Notes: generated from the sequence alone by a model not told the origin. A stretch of 64,000 nt of DNA from Kluyvera sp036759925 (GCF_036759925.1 NZ_JAPKIB010000002.1:62001-126000); one strand, 5' to 3'; shown: positions 16,618-25,862, counted from the first letter of the stretch. Translations and numbers: made by a program.

Positions 16618-17913
16618 CTACAACAGGATCTCCACGACTTCTAACAGCGTCGATCCTGTTTTCTCACCGTGCGCTACGTCGCGGAAAATCGGTAGTGCCT
16701 CCCAGCGTAACCAGTAGCGGCTTTGCGGGCGGTAATCGCTGTTTTGCGCGGGGATCAACTGCACTTGTGCCTGCGGCGCAATACCTTGCCGTGGCTGCCG
16801 CAGCGCCTCCGGAAGCGGTGAAACCAGCGGTCGCGAACCCACCACCGTTAGCTTCCGGTCATCAATAATCCAGACCCCGCTTCCAGCCCAGGTTGAGGTC
16901 CATTCCACCTCGAGTTGACCGTTGCCAATCGCGCGCGGTGCGCTGAGCGTCACGTCCGGAGGAATCGACCCACCGCCGTTAAAATCCCAGCGAAAATCCC
17001 ACTGGCTGATCTGCGTTTTTTGCCAGCGGCCCTTGCCGTCCGGGCGTGCCAGATACGCCTGCGACAACCCCCGGTCATCATAACGATGGTAAATCAGCAC
17101 CGGGCGCGCCTGATTATCAAAGCCCACTTCCTGCACCATATTAATCAGCCCGCCGCCGATGCCCGCGTCGTCGACAATCTCGCCCTGATGGCGGGCAATG
17201 GGTAGCGTGAGCGGCGTGCCGTCTGATTTTCCCCAGTGCTGAAGGTCACGGCTGCGTACGTACGAGAGGTTGTTGTTGGTCTCGCAGTGCGGCGTTTCGC
17301 GCCACATCCACACCATGTGCCAGTAGCCGTCCGGCCCCAGCAGCGGCTGGCGTGCGTAGCCGTTGCGCGCCCCTTCGCCGTTGAGCAGCGGCGTCTCCAG
17401 CAGGCGTGACCACTGCTGACGCTCGGCGTCGAAAATGTTGTACAGGTCATCGCCGTTGCCGCTGCAGCCATCGCGATAGCGGAACAGCAGGCGGCCCTGT
17501 ACGTCTTTAAAGAACACCGGGTAGGTGGCCCGCGCTTCACGTTCGCCGGTCATCGCGGCAACGCACTGCAGAGTGGTGACGTCGAGCGGTGTGCGGCTGC
17601 GGAAGTAAATGAGCGGATCAACGTGCATATTGCCGGAAAGATGCAGGTATCCGGCGCTATCTACCGCCATCGTCAGATAATTGTGTGAATCAAACTCGGT
17701 GATATGCGAGTCGCGTTCGCGCTCCGGTAGCCAGAGCCCCTGCGGCTGAAAGGTCTGCCACGGGCCGTCGGGCAGCTCACGCTGGCCCACGGTGATGCGG
17801 TGTTCTGCATCATACCAGGCGGCAAACTGGTGGTTGTCATGATTAATCAGACAGTAAAGCACGGTGAAATCTGCGCAGGCGTGGGCCACGGGCGCAACAA
17901 CGATATCGGTCAT
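16618..17913 (-). CDS. BNR-repeat (BNR_4) beta-propeller protein, probable oligosaccharide lyase
   Basis: This 431-residue protein has no signal peptide, so it should act in the cytosol. Its fold looks like the seven-bladed BNR_4 propeller of ulvan and rhamnogalacturonan lyases. Candidate active-site residues are His77 (in DSHNYL), His91 and His97 (LHLSGNMH), Tyr186 and Arg188 (NGYARQPLLGPDG) and His199; PL24/PL25 enzymes use two His plus Tyr and Arg in comparable places. With the RhaR-like regulator and the MFS carrier it suggests import and cleavage of a rhamnose- or uronate-containing oligosaccharide. The substrate is unproved. Its ATG overlaps the MFS stop (TGATG). Confidence 0.72.
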   Translation of the reverse strand: MTDIVVAPVAHACADFTVLYCLINHDNHQFAAWYDAEHRITVGQRELPDGPWQTFQPQGLWLPERERDSHITEFDSHNYLTMAVDSAGYLHLSGNMHVDPLIYFRSRTPLDVTTLQCVAAMTGEREARATYPVFFKDVQGRLLFRYRDGCSGNGDDLYNIFDAERQQWSRLLETPLLNGEGARNGYARQPLLGPDGYWHMVWMWRETPHCETNNNLSYVRSRDLQHWGKSDGTPLTLPIARHQGEIVDDAGIGGGLINMVQEVGFDNQARPVLIYHRYDDRGLSQAYLARPDGKGRWQKTQISQWDFRWDFNGGGSIPPDVTLSAPRAIGNGQLEVEWTSTWAGSGVWIIDDRKLTVVGSRPLVSPLPEALRQPRQGIAPQAQVQLIPAQNSDYRPQSRYWLRWEALPIFRDVAHGEKTGSTLLEVVEILL

Positions 17914-19184
17914 CAGACGGTCTCCGGACGGGCAACAAAAGATTTTTTACGACGCAGGAAGAAGGCGGCCAGCACCAGCGCACCGATCGGATGCAGCGTC
18001 GCGCCAGCGTATATCGGCATCGAGTAACCGAAGTGGTCGATGATGGTGCCGACAAAGCCGTTAAAGATAATGGAGGTCACGCCGCCCAGCGCGCTCATCA
18101 CACCGATAGTGGTAGCGATGGCCACGCGTGGTGCCAGCCCGCCCATCATGATGGTGGCCATGCTGAGCCAGGCGGTGCACATAAAGTTAATCACCGTCAT
18201 GATAGCCACCGCCGCGTAGGCGTTACTGATGGACGGCAGCAGGAACACCAGCGGTGCCAGACAGGTGACGGACCAGATAATGGTTAAGCGAGCACGGGTG
18301 GCGTCCATGCCGCGCGCCACCAGACGGTCAGAGGCCCAGCACACCGCCAATACGCCAAAGACGGCAACCAGCGGCGGCAGCCACATCAGCTTGCCAACTT
18401 CTGCCAGCGTCAGGCCGATTTTTTCCTGCATAAAGCCGACCTGCCAGTACTGATAGAAGAACCAGAACGGGTCGGTGAGCAGGCGAGCAATCAGCAGCGC
18501 CCAGATAGGTTTTGAGGTCAGCACCATCTTGTAGCGTTCAACCAGCGGCACGCTGACAGCGCTAACCTGCACCGTGTCGTCGGCGGCAGGCGGCGTTTTA
18601 CGGCTGGAGAGATACCACATCACTCCGACCACCACGCCCGCCATTGCTGGGATAAAGAATGCCCAGCGCCAGCCGGTAGAAATGGTCACCCAGGCCACAA
18701 ACGGCGGCGCCAGGATCAGCCCCAGCGACTGAATAATATTGGTGAGCTGGAAGGCAAAGGCACGCTGCTCGGCGCGAAACCAGGTAAAGACTGCCAGCGT
18801 CAGCGCCGGCACAATCCCGGACTCCGCCAGACCTAGCATGACGCGCCCGACGATAAGCCCGGTCATCGAATGCGACAGGCCGGTGATCAGCGTGGCAATC
18901 GACATCAATACCATTAGCGCGCACAGCACGTAGCGGCTGCCGAAGCGGTCGACGATGCCGCCGACGAAGAAATACATGAAGGTGTAGGGGATCATAAAGG
19001 CGCTGATCAGCACCGAGTAATCGCTGTTATCCAGCCCCAATTCCTGCATCAGCGTGGTTTTGAGGATAGAAACAATTTGCCGGTCGAGCGAAAAGAAAAA
19101 CAGCACGCAGCCGAGAAGCAGAAGCAGTACCCAGATGAGCAGGGTAAAACCGCCGCGGCCGACCGATTTTTCAGCCTGTTGCAT
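17913..19184 (-). CDS. MFS transporter of the anion:cation symporter (ExuT-like) family
   Basis: The 423-residue carrier has about 12 membrane helices. It carries the ACS-type segments SLDRQIVSILKTTLMQELGL in helix 1, GGIVDRFGSRYVL (loop 2-3) and GRVMLGLAESGIVPALTLAVFTWF in helix 4. ATG 19184 was chosen because GGAGA lies just upstream and MQQAEKSV is a normal cytosolic N-terminus; the frame runs further upstream without good signals. ACS members import hexuronates, glucarate and similar organic anions. Coupling by TGATG to the lyase-like gene points to an acidic oligosaccharide or its breakdown product as cargo. Confidence 0.85.
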   Translation of the reverse strand: MQQAEKSVGRGGFTLLIWVLLLLLGCVLFFFSLDRQIVSILKTTLMQELGLDNSDYSVLISAFMIPYTFMYFFVGGIVDRFGSRYVLCALMVLMSIATLITGLSHSMTGLIVGRVMLGLAESGIVPALTLAVFTWFRAEQRAFAFQLTNIIQSLGLILAPPFVAWVTISTGWRWAFFIPAMAGVVVGVMWYLSSRKTPPAADDTVQVSAVSVPLVERYKMVLTSKPIWALLIARLLTDPFWFFYQYWQVGFMQEKIGLTLAEVGKLMWLPPLVAVFGVLAVCWASDRLVARGMDATRARLTIIWSVTCLAPLVFLLPSISNAYAAVAIMTVINFMCTAWLSMATIMMGGLAPRVAIATTIGVMSALGGVTSIIFNGFVGTIIDHFGYSMPIYAGATLHPIGALVLAAFFLRRKKSFVARPETV

Positions 19185-19339
19185 TGTGTTCTCCGGTTTA
19201 TCGTAGGGATACGAGATAGCCCGGAGTATATCGACGCCGTTCTTTAACGCTGGCGGCAGGGATGAGGAGTGTGATGTGCGGCAATACGCTTTGACCTGAG
19301 ATGCCACATTGGCGGGAGAAGTGGCACGATTGTGATGCA

Positions 19340-19368
19340 GCAGCATCGCGCCACGGCGGCGATGCTGC
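19340..19368. terminator. Ten-base perfect hairpin downstream of dsdA
   Basis: GCAGCATCGC (19340-19349) pairs with GCGATGCTGC (19359-19368). It lies just after the dsdA stop on the minus strand but lacks a T-run. It probably protects or ends the dsdXA transcript. Confidence 0.55.
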
Positions 19369-19384
19369 TTGAGTTCAGCGCAGG

Positions 19385-20707
19385 TTAGCGCCCTTTTGCC
19401 AGGTACTGCGCCATTTCGGCTTCCGGCACCATACCGCCGCCGGTCGCCCACACCAGATGGGTGGCGTGATTGAGCTGCTCGGCGCTGAAGCTGTGCATCT
19501 GCTGGTAATCCGTGGAGGCACAAACGTGCTGAGGGCCCGCCATGCCGGCCAGCGCCGATGGCTCAAGGCGAATGCCTTCTTCCTGCGCCAGCCAGCCCAG
19601 CATGTCGTACATCGTCTGGTCATCGAGGGTGTACAGGCCGTCGAGCAGACGTTCCATCGCCCGGCCGACAAAGCCCGAGGCGCGGCCCACCGCCAGCCCA
19701 TCCGCCGCCGTCAGGTTGTCGATGCCAATATCTTGCACGGAAATGGTATCGTGCAGCCCGGTATAAATCCCCAGCAGCATGCACGGTGAATGGGTTGGCT
19801 CGGCGAAGAAGCAGTGGACGTTATCGCCAAATGCCAGCTTCAGACCAAACGCCACGCCGCCAGGGCCGCCGCCGACGCCGCATGGCAGGTAAACAAACAG
19901 TGGATGATCGGCATCCACCGCGCGTCCCTGTTGGGCAAACTGTGCCTTCAGGCGCTGCCCGGCCACCGCATAGCCTAAGAACAGCGTGCGGGAGTTTTCA
20001 TCATCGATAAAGAAACAGTTCGGATCGGATTCCGCCGCTTTGCGCCCCTGTTCAACCGCCACGCCGTAATCTTCCTCGTATTCGACCACCGTCACGCCGT
20101 GGCTGCGCAGTTTGGCTTTTTTCCACGCGCGGGCATCAGCGGACATGTGCACTGTGACGTTAAAGCCGATACGGGCGCTCATGATGCCAATCGACATTCC
20201 CAGGTTGCCGGTGGAGCCGACAGCGATGCTGTACTGGCTGAAGAACTGTTTAAACTCGGGTGAAAGCAACACGCGGTAATCGTCTTCGGTGGTCAGCAGA
20301 CCGGCTTCCAGCGCCAGTTTTTCCGCATGGGTCAGCACTTCATAAATGCCGCCACGCGCTTTAATTGAGCCGGAAATCGGCAGATGGCTGTCTTTCTTCA
20401 GCAGCATTTCGCCGCGGATAGGCTGCCCGTACTCTTTTTCCAGCCGCTTTTGCATCAATGGAATGGCGGCCAGCTCGGATTCAATAATACCGCCGGTGGC
20501 AGCGGTTTCCGGGAACGCCTGCGCCAGATACGGCGCGAAGCGCGTCAGGCGGGCGTGGGCGTCCTGAACATCGTGCTCGGTCAGGCCAACATACGGTAAA
20601 CCTTCCGCAAGAGAGGTGGTGCCAGGGTTAAACCAGGCCGTTTCCTTGAGAGCGACCAAGTCTTCCACTACAGGATGCTGGGCGATAAGTGTTTGAATGT
20701 TTTCCAT
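19385..20707 (-). CDS. dsdA: D-serine dehydratase
   Basis: This PLP enzyme of fold type II has 440 residues (E. coli 442). The PLP lysine lies in SGSIKARGG near residue 118, and the phosphate-binding glycine loop is STGNLGMSIG. It converts D-serine to pyruvate and ammonia, removing a toxic amino acid and using it as a carbon and nitrogen source. ATG 20707 gives MENIQTLIAQHP, matching E. coli; the frame extends upstream without support. It follows dsdX by 17 bases in a dsdXA operon controlled by DsdC. Confidence 0.96.
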   Translation of the reverse strand: MENIQTLIAQHPVVEDLVALKETAWFNPGTTSLAEGLPYVGLTEHDVQDAHARLTRFAPYLAQAFPETAATGGIIESELAAIPLMQKRLEKEYGQPIRGEMLLKKDSHLPISGSIKARGGIYEVLTHAEKLALEAGLLTTEDDYRVLLSPEFKQFFSQYSIAVGSTGNLGMSIGIMSARIGFNVTVHMSADARAWKKAKLRSHGVTVVEYEEDYGVAVEQGRKAAESDPNCFFIDDENSRTLFLGYAVAGQRLKAQFAQQGRAVDADHPLFVYLPCGVGGGPGGVAFGLKLAFGDNVHCFFAEPTHSPCMLLGIYTGLHDTISVQDIGIDNLTAADGLAVGRASGFVGRAMERLLDGLYTLDDQTMYDMLGWLAQEEGIRLEPSALAGMAGPQHVCASTDYQQMHSFSAEQLNHATHLVWATGGGMVPEAEMAQYLAKGR

Positions 20708-20724
20708 AGTCAGTCTCTTTGCGC

Positions 20725-22062
20725 TTAAATAATAAAGGAAAGCAGGAATGTGCACGCCAGTGCAATAACGGACGCGATAAATGTCGCGGTCGTATAGTAT
20801 TTGAACGTCTCATTCAGGGTGGCGCCGCAGTACTGCTTCACCAGCCAGAAGAGGGAGTCGGTCACGATCGTGCAGCCAATGGCGCCGGAACCGATGGCAA
20901 TAGCGATGATCTCCGGGCTAACGTTAGGGTAGAGCGGCAGCATCGGTGCCACGATTGCCGTCGCCCCCATCATCGCCACCGTCGCGGAACCCACCGCGGC
21001 ATGCAGGATTAACGCCACCAGCCAGGCCAGCAGAATCGGGTGCATATGCATGTTCGAGAGGATGAGCGCGAGCGTATCCGCCAGACCGCTGCTCTTGAGG
21101 ATAGCGTTGAACGCGCCACCTGCGCCGATAATCAGCAAAATGTTCGCAATGGAGCCAAAACCGTTTTCGGTGTGGGTCAACAGCGCACCCATGCCGATGT
21201 GCTGACGCAGGCCGAGAATGTAATAGGCTACGAAAACGGCGATAAACATCGCGGTGATTGGGTTACCAATAAACTCCAGCAGCGTATACACCGTGCTGCC
21301 TTTCGCCATGTTCAGCTCTGCGACGGTTTTCACCAGCATCAGGCCAATCGGTAGCAGTATGGTAAACAGCGTTGCGCCTAGCGACGGTAGCGTACTTTCA
21401 TCGCGCACTTTCAGGTCGGAAAACTCAGCCGGTACGGGCTTAAACGGCAGACGGTTACCGAGGAGTTTCAGGTACAGCGGCCCGCCGATAAGCGATGCCA
21501 TTAAGCCCACCAGTAAACCGTAGACAATCACGGTGCCAATATCCGCCCCCAGCTTGTTGGCCACAAACAGCGCCGCCGGATGCGGTGGTACCACGCAGTG
21601 CACCGCCATCAGCGCCGTACACAGCGGGATAGCCAGCTTCAGCAGTGAAGTATGGGTCTTTTTGGCGATAGAGAATGCCAGCGGAATCAACAGCACCACG
21701 CCCACTTCCACAAACAGCGTGATCCCGCAAATCAGACCGACCAGCACCATAATGACGTCGGCGGAAAGCCAGCGGCAGCGTTGCAGCGTCAGGCCGATGC
21801 GTTCGGCCGCGCCGGATACTTCCATCATTTTGCCCAGAATGGTCCCGAGGCCGATAACCGCGGCAAGGAAGCCCAGCGTACCGCCGATACCGCTCTCAAT
21901 GGCATTGACCATATCCAGCGGCCCCATGCCCATCATCGTTCCCACAAAGAAGCTGGCTAACAGCAGCGCCAGAAACGGGTGAAATTTAAACTTCACGATG
22001 GTCAAAACGATTAACACGATGCTTATCAGCAGCGTGCTCACAACCCAGATTTGAGAGTGCAT
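20725..22062 (-). CDS. dsdX: D-serine transporter DsdX
   Basis: The 445-residue GntP-family permease has a dozen or more helices. It shows the family segments SFFVGTMMGMGPLDMVNAIESGIGGTLG near residues 38-65 and GSATVAMMGATAIVAPML in the C-terminal half. It imports D-serine with protons. It is the first gene of dsdXA and divergent from dsdC, as in E. coli. The 22063-22292 gap holds the shared promoters; E. coli uses CRP and DsdC there, but I could not place a convincing CRP box. Confidence 0.95.
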   Translation of the reverse strand: MHSQIWVVSTLLISIVLIVLTIVKFKFHPFLALLLASFFVGTMMGMGPLDMVNAIESGIGGTLGFLAAVIGLGTILGKMMEVSGAAERIGLTLQRCRWLSADVIMVLVGLICGITLFVEVGVVLLIPLAFSIAKKTHTSLLKLAIPLCTALMAVHCVVPPHPAALFVANKLGADIGTVIVYGLLVGLMASLIGGPLYLKLLGNRLPFKPVPAEFSDLKVRDESTLPSLGATLFTILLPIGLMLVKTVAELNMAKGSTVYTLLEFIGNPITAMFIAVFVAYYILGLRQHIGMGALLTHTENGFGSIANILLIIGAGGAFNAILKSSGLADTLALILSNMHMHPILLAWLVALILHAAVGSATVAMMGATAIVAPMLPLYPNVSPEIIAIAIGSGAIGCTIVTDSLFWLVKQYCGATLNETFKYYTTATFIASVIALACTFLLSFII

Positions 22063-22292
22063 AACTCACCTTGCCCTGTGATTAACCTGGGGTTATTGGA
22101 CAAAAATAGGGCACGGTCTGACAAACGATATAAATCCCCCTTCACATGAGCCAGATTGCATCAAATGGGTGATTTACGTCTAATTACGCTGCCTTTATGC
22201 GATATGATTCACTCTGCGTCACCTTTAAGCTGATTTTTAGCGCGGGATTTTTTACACTTCGGCGAAGATAAATCAGGATGAAAAAGGTGAGT

Positions 22293-23219
22293 ATGGATCC
22301 CCTGCGCGAGGTCAGAAATCGGCTGCTTAACGGCTGGCAGCTGTCGAAGCTGTATACCTTTGAAGTGGCGGCCCGGCACCAGTCATTTGCACTGGCGGCG
22401 GATGAGCTGTCATTAAGCCCCAGCGCCGTTAGCCACCGGATTAACCAGCTGGAAGAGGAGTTAGGCATTCAGCTGTTTGTCCGTTCGCACCGCAAGGTGG
22501 AGCTTACCCACGAAGGCAAACGGGTGTTTTGGGCGCTGAAATCGTCGCTGGATACGCTCAACCAGGAGATTCTTGATATCAAAAATCAGGAGCTCTCGGG
22601 GACGCTCACCGTCTACTCGCGGCCCTCTATCGCCCAGTGCTGGCTGGTTCCGGCACTCGGTGACTTTACCCGTCGCTACCCGTCCATTTCACTGACCATC
22701 CTGACCGGAAATGACAACGTCAACCTGCAGCGTGCCGGGGTCGATCTGGCGCTCTATTTTGACGATGCGCCGTCCGCGCAGCTCACGCACCATTTCCTGA
22801 TGGATGAAGAAATTTTACCGGTATGCAGCCCGGAATACGCCCGTCGCAATGATCTGATGGGCACATTGGTGAACTTGCCGCACTGTACGCTGCTGCACGA
22901 CAGACAGGCATGGAGTAATGATTCAGGGACCGATGAATGGCACAGCTGGGCGCAGCAATATGCGGTAAATTTGCCGACATCGTCTGGCATTGGTTTCGAT
23001 CGTTCTGATTTAGCGGTGATTGCGGCGATGAACCATATCGGCGTGGCGATGGGCCGAAAGCGGCTGGTGCAAAAACGTCTCGACAGCGGCGAGCTGGTGG
23101 CTCCGTTTGGTGATAAAGCGCTGAAATGTCATCAGCATTATTACGTCACCACGCTGCCCGGCAGGCAGTGGCCGAAAATCGAGGCGTTTATTGGTTGGCT
23201 TCAGGAACAGGTTAAATAA
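22293..23219 (+). CDS. dsdC: LysR-type activator of D-serine catabolism
   Basis: The protein has 308 residues from ATG 22293 (MDPLREVRNRLL, which aligns with E. coli MEPLREIRNRLL). An alternative in-frame ATG at 22278 would add five residues, and neither start has ideal Shine-Dalgarno spacing. The HTH lies at about residues 20-75 (ARHQSFALAADELSLSPSAVSHRINQLEEELG). The C-terminal effector domain keeps the DsdC stretch FDRSDLAVIAAMNHIGVAMGRKRLV. It activates dsdXA when D-serine is present. A two-unit REP element follows the gene. Confidence 0.95.
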   Translation: MDPLREVRNRLLNGWQLSKLYTFEVAARHQSFALAADELSLSPSAVSHRINQLEEELGIQLFVRSHRKVELTHEGKRVFWALKSSLDTLNQEILDIKNQELSGTLTVYSRPSIAQCWLVPALGDFTRRYPSISLTILTGNDNVNLQRAGVDLALYFDDAPSAQLTHHFLMDEEILPVCSPEYARRNDLMGTLVNLPHCTLLHDRQAWSNDSGTDEWHSWAQQYAVNLPTSSGIGFDRSDLAVIAAMNHIGVAMGRKRLVQKRLDSGELVAPFGDKALKCHQHYYVTTLPGRQWPKIEAFIGWLQEQVK

Positions 23220-23241
23220 GCGGATATAGATTCGCGTTTAT

Positions 23242-23315
23242 GCCGGGTGGCGGCTCCGCCTTACCCGGCCTACTCACGGCCTTTGTAGGCCTGATAAGCG
23301 AAGCGCCATCAGGCA
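23242..23315. repeat. BIME: two opposed REP units between dsdC and emrD
   Basis: One REP unit (23242-23273, GCCGGGTGGCGGCT...TTACCCGGCCTA) faces a second in the opposite orientation (23285-23315, GTAGGCCTGATAAGCG...CCATCAGGC). They sit between convergent genes, the normal site for REP pairs, which stabilise 3' ends and bind DNA gyrase or IHF. Confidence 0.85.
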
Positions 23316-23326
23316 GTGTGACGGTA

Positions 23327-24511
23327 TTACACCGCCTGGCCTTGCTGCGCAAAGCGCGATGCCAGCGGCAGCCAGCAGAGGAAAATCAGCAGCCCCATCA
23401 GCGTCATCAGCAGCCCGATGCTGGCCTGTCCGGTTTGCGGCATCATTGCCGACAGCCAGGCGAGCACGCCGGAGCCGATATTCTGCAAGCCGCCCACCAG
23501 CGCCCCCGCGGTACCGGCAAGAAATGGGAAGGGCTCCATCGCACCGCTGGTCGCCAGCGGGAACAGCATCCCCGCGCCGAAGAAAAACAGCGCCGCGGGC
23601 ACCAGCAGCGTCCAGATATTCATCACCCCGAACAGGCCTGGGATCCACATCATCACGCCCGCTGCCAGACAGCACACCACCGACTGCCACATCAGCGTCG
23701 GGAAGCGTTTTTTCGGCCGCCCGGCAAACCAGGCGCCAAAGAACGCCGCCGGAATCGGCAGGATAAACAGGATACTGACCATCAGGCTGCTTAAGCCCAG
23801 CACGCCGCCCATCAGCACGCCGGAGCTGGCTTCAAATACCGCGATACCCGCCAGGCCGCCAATCAGCATCATCAGGTAGCAGTTAAAGCCGCTGTTGCCG
23901 AACAGCGTTTTGTAGTTGCTGATAAGCCGGGTTTTCGGTGCGCCGGTTGGGCGCGTTTCCGGCATCCAGCGCGCCATGCTGAAGGTAACACCGGCGCAGA
24001 GCACCAGCAGGAAGCCGTAACAGGCGCGCCAGTTGATCAGCGTCTCCAGCACGCCGCCAATCAGCGGCGCCAGCAGCGGGCTGACCAGAATCCCCATGTT
24101 TAACAGGCTGTTGGCATGACGAAGCTGGCTGCCCTCATACAGGTCACGCGGTAGCGTACGCGCCATCACGCCGCCCACGCCGGTGCCCATCCCCTGCATG
24201 GCGCTAGCAACAATCAGCACCGTCAGGCTGTGCGTGGTGATGGCAACCAGCGTCGCCAGCATAAAAATCGACATCCCGACCAGGATCACCGGGCGGCGCC
24301 CTACGCGGTCAGAGAGCGGGCCGTAGAACAGCTGCGAAACGCCATAGGTCAGCAGATAGGCCGCCATGACGCTCTGCACCGCCCCTTCGCGGACGTTGAG
24401 GTCGTTCGCCATCTGCGCAATTGCAGGAATATAAATGGTCTGCGCCATCTGACCGACGGCGACGAGCAACACCAGCATCACCAGGATATTGACGTTTCTA
24501 TCTCTTTTCAT
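23327..24511 (-). CDS. emrD: Multidrug MFS exporter EmrD
   Basis: The 394-residue 12-helix drug:H+ antiporter has the same length as E. coli EmrD. It carries motif A LFYGPLSDRVGRRPVILVG in loop 2-3 and the family segment MQGMGTGVGGVMARTLPRDLYEG. It exports amphipathic compounds, uncouplers and detergents from the inner membrane. ATG 24511 gives MKRDRNVNILVMLVLL as in E. coli. The Shine-Dalgarno is weak, so basal translation may be low. It is convergent with dsdC. Confidence 0.95.
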   Translation of the reverse strand: MKRDRNVNILVMLVLLVAVGQMAQTIYIPAIAQMANDLNVREGAVQSVMAAYLLTYGVSQLFYGPLSDRVGRRPVILVGMSIFMLATLVAITTHSLTVLIVASAMQGMGTGVGGVMARTLPRDLYEGSQLRHANSLLNMGILVSPLLAPLIGGVLETLINWRACYGFLLVLCAGVTFSMARWMPETRPTGAPKTRLISNYKTLFGNSGFNCYLMMLIGGLAGIAVFEASSGVLMGGVLGLSSLMVSILFILPIPAAFFGAWFAGRPKKRFPTLMWQSVVCCLAAGVMMWIPGLFGVMNIWTLLVPAALFFFGAGMLFPLATSGAMEPFPFLAGTAGALVGGLQNIGSGVLAWLSAMMPQTGQASIGLLMTLMGLLIFLCWLPLASRFAQQGQAV

Positions 24512-24662
24512 TTCGCTGATAACTTTATAAAAATTGGGTTTATAAGAATAAATGTCCAGGAATTGCGCTAAAAGCGAGAGGAATCTACCACAATGAGGTG
24601 GCGATTTAATCACATGCCATGTAAATGAAATGTGTGATGCAGGCAGGATTTATACACGTAAA

Positions 24663-24680
24663 CGGCAACAATAGTTGCCA
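24663..24680 (-). terminator. Hairpin after the EamA gene
   Basis: GGCAAC (24664-24669) pairs with GTTGCC (24674-24679) within 25 bases of the EamA stop on the minus strand, followed by a short T-rich stretch (GTTT). The rest of 24512-24662 holds the emrD leader; no gene is seen. Confidence 0.5.
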
Positions 24681-24686
24681 GTTTAG

Positions 24687-25520
24687 TCAGGAGAGGCGCA
24701 GCAGTATGGCACCCGCAGCGATGCCGCCAGCGGCCACCAGCCGCAGCCCAGCCACCCGCTCTTTGAGCAGCAGCCAGGCAATTAGCGCACCGAACAGAAT
24801 CGAGCTTTCGCGCAGCGCGGCGACCACCGCCAGCGGTGCCTGGGTCATCGCCCATAGCGCCAGGCCGTAGGAGCCCATCGTCCCCATGCCGCCCAGCAGG
24901 CCTTTCTTCCAGTGCTGCACCAGATAGCGTGACGCTTCGCGGCGGCGAGCGATCATCGCCCAGCACAGCAGGCTGGAGCCGTTAAGGAAAAACGACCACA
25001 GCGTATAGCCCAGCGCGGTCTCTGAGAGGCGCACGCCGGTACCGTCGATCAGGGTGTAACCGGCAATCACCACGGCGTTCATCAACGCCAGCACCACGCC
25101 ACGCTGCGAGCTGGAGCGGCTGTTAAATGCCATCGCCAGGATCGCCGTACAGATGACCGCAATGCCACCCCAGGCCAGCGTTGAAAGATGATCGCCAAGA
25201 AACAGCACGCTGATGATGGCGACCAGCAATGGCGCGGTACCGCGCATCAGCGGGTAGGTCTGGCTCATATCGGAAATCTGATAGGTCTTCGCCACCAGTA
25301 CGGTGTAAATCACCTGCAAGACGGTGGAGGCGACCATAAACGGCACGCTGGCTGCTGAGGGGGCAGGGGCAAAGGGCAAAAGCAGTAGTGCGATGAGCGC
25401 GGCGGAGCCGGTGACGCCGATAGCCGAATAGAGCTTGTCGTTTCCCGCCTTAACGATGGCGTTCCAGCTGGCGTGTAAAAGTGCGGCAAACAGCAAAATA
25501 CAGAAAACAGAAAGCGTCAT
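24687..25520 (-). CDS. EamA-family (DMT superfamily) permease
   Basis: The 277-residue protein has about ten helices in two EamA repeats (about residues 5-132 and 142-275). The first begins SVFCILLFAALLHASWNAIVKAG, and the second ends FGALIAWLLLKERVAGLRLVAAG, the conserved end of such repeats. DMT carriers export amino acids or metabolites; the substrate here is unknown. It occupies the space between emrD and ivbL where E. coli K-12 has the tisB/istR toxin-antitoxin, which I did not find. A hairpin follows the gene. Confidence 0.82.
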   Translation of the reverse strand: MTLSVFCILLFAALLHASWNAIVKAGNDKLYSAIGVTGSAALIALLLLPFAPAPSAASVPFMVASTVLQVIYTVLVAKTYQISDMSQTYPLMRGTAPLLVAIISVLFLGDHLSTLAWGGIAVICTAILAMAFNSRSSSQRGVVLALMNAVVIAGYTLIDGTGVRLSETALGYTLWSFFLNGSSLLCWAMIARRREASRYLVQHWKKGLLGGMGTMGSYGLALWAMTQAPLAVVAALRESSILFGALIAWLLLKERVAGLRLVAAGGIAAGAILLRLS

Positions 25521-25633
25521 GATAATGCGTTGCTCAGGGAGATTTCACCAAAATTTAACACAGCCGACGGGCGGTGACCAAGGCCAGAAATAGGGGAAGA
25601 ATGGGACAGTCTGGATAATTTCCCTGAATGCAA

Positions 25634-25655
25634 TAATGTGATCTTTGCTGCATTT
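25634..25655 (+). promoter_or_regulatory. Candidate CRP site upstream of ivbL-ilvBN
   Basis: The left half AATGTGATCT is perfect for CRP, and the right half GCTGCATTT is partial. It lies about 85 bases before the ivbL start. CRP activates ilvBN in E. coli. TATAAA at 25705-25710 could be the -10 of the following promoter, without a well-spaced -35. Confidence 0.5.
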
Positions 25656-25740
25656 TTGTGCGGATGAAAATATTTCCATTGTCAGCCGAAAAAAGCTGTG
25701 TTTGTATAAATTCACTAAACGAATTGAGAGAAGACCCTTA

Positions 25741-25839
25741 ATGACCCCATCAATGCTGACTTCGACCCTACTAAAAACCGCGCTACCAGCCGCGGTGGTC
25801 GTCGTGCGTGTGGTGGTGGTCGTCGGCAATGCGCCGTAG
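25741..25839 (+). CDS. ivbL: ilvBN leader peptide IvbL
   Basis: The 32-residue leader peptide MTPSMLTSTLLKTAL... contains nine valines around one arginine (VVVVRVVVVVG) and two leucines upstream, the pattern of the E. coli ivbL peptide. Scarcity of charged Val-tRNA or Leu-tRNA stalls the ribosome here and blocks the terminator downstream, raising ilvBN expression. ATG 25741 follows a purine-rich stretch (GAGAGAAGACC). Reading from an upstream frame start at 25645 would ignore the leader architecture. Confidence 0.95.
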   Translation: MTPSMLTSTLLKTALPAAVVVVRVVVVVGNAP

Positions 25840-25862
25840 GGTCAGGAACACACACGATTCCA

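Noticed and set aside
22063..22277. CRP box between dsdX and dsdC
   Set aside because: Several partial TGTGA or TGATT halves exist, but none has a proper partner at the right distance.
25645..25740. Longer N-terminus for the ivbL frame
   Set aside because: The 32-residue peptide from 25741 matches the known leader. The extension would cover the promoter region.
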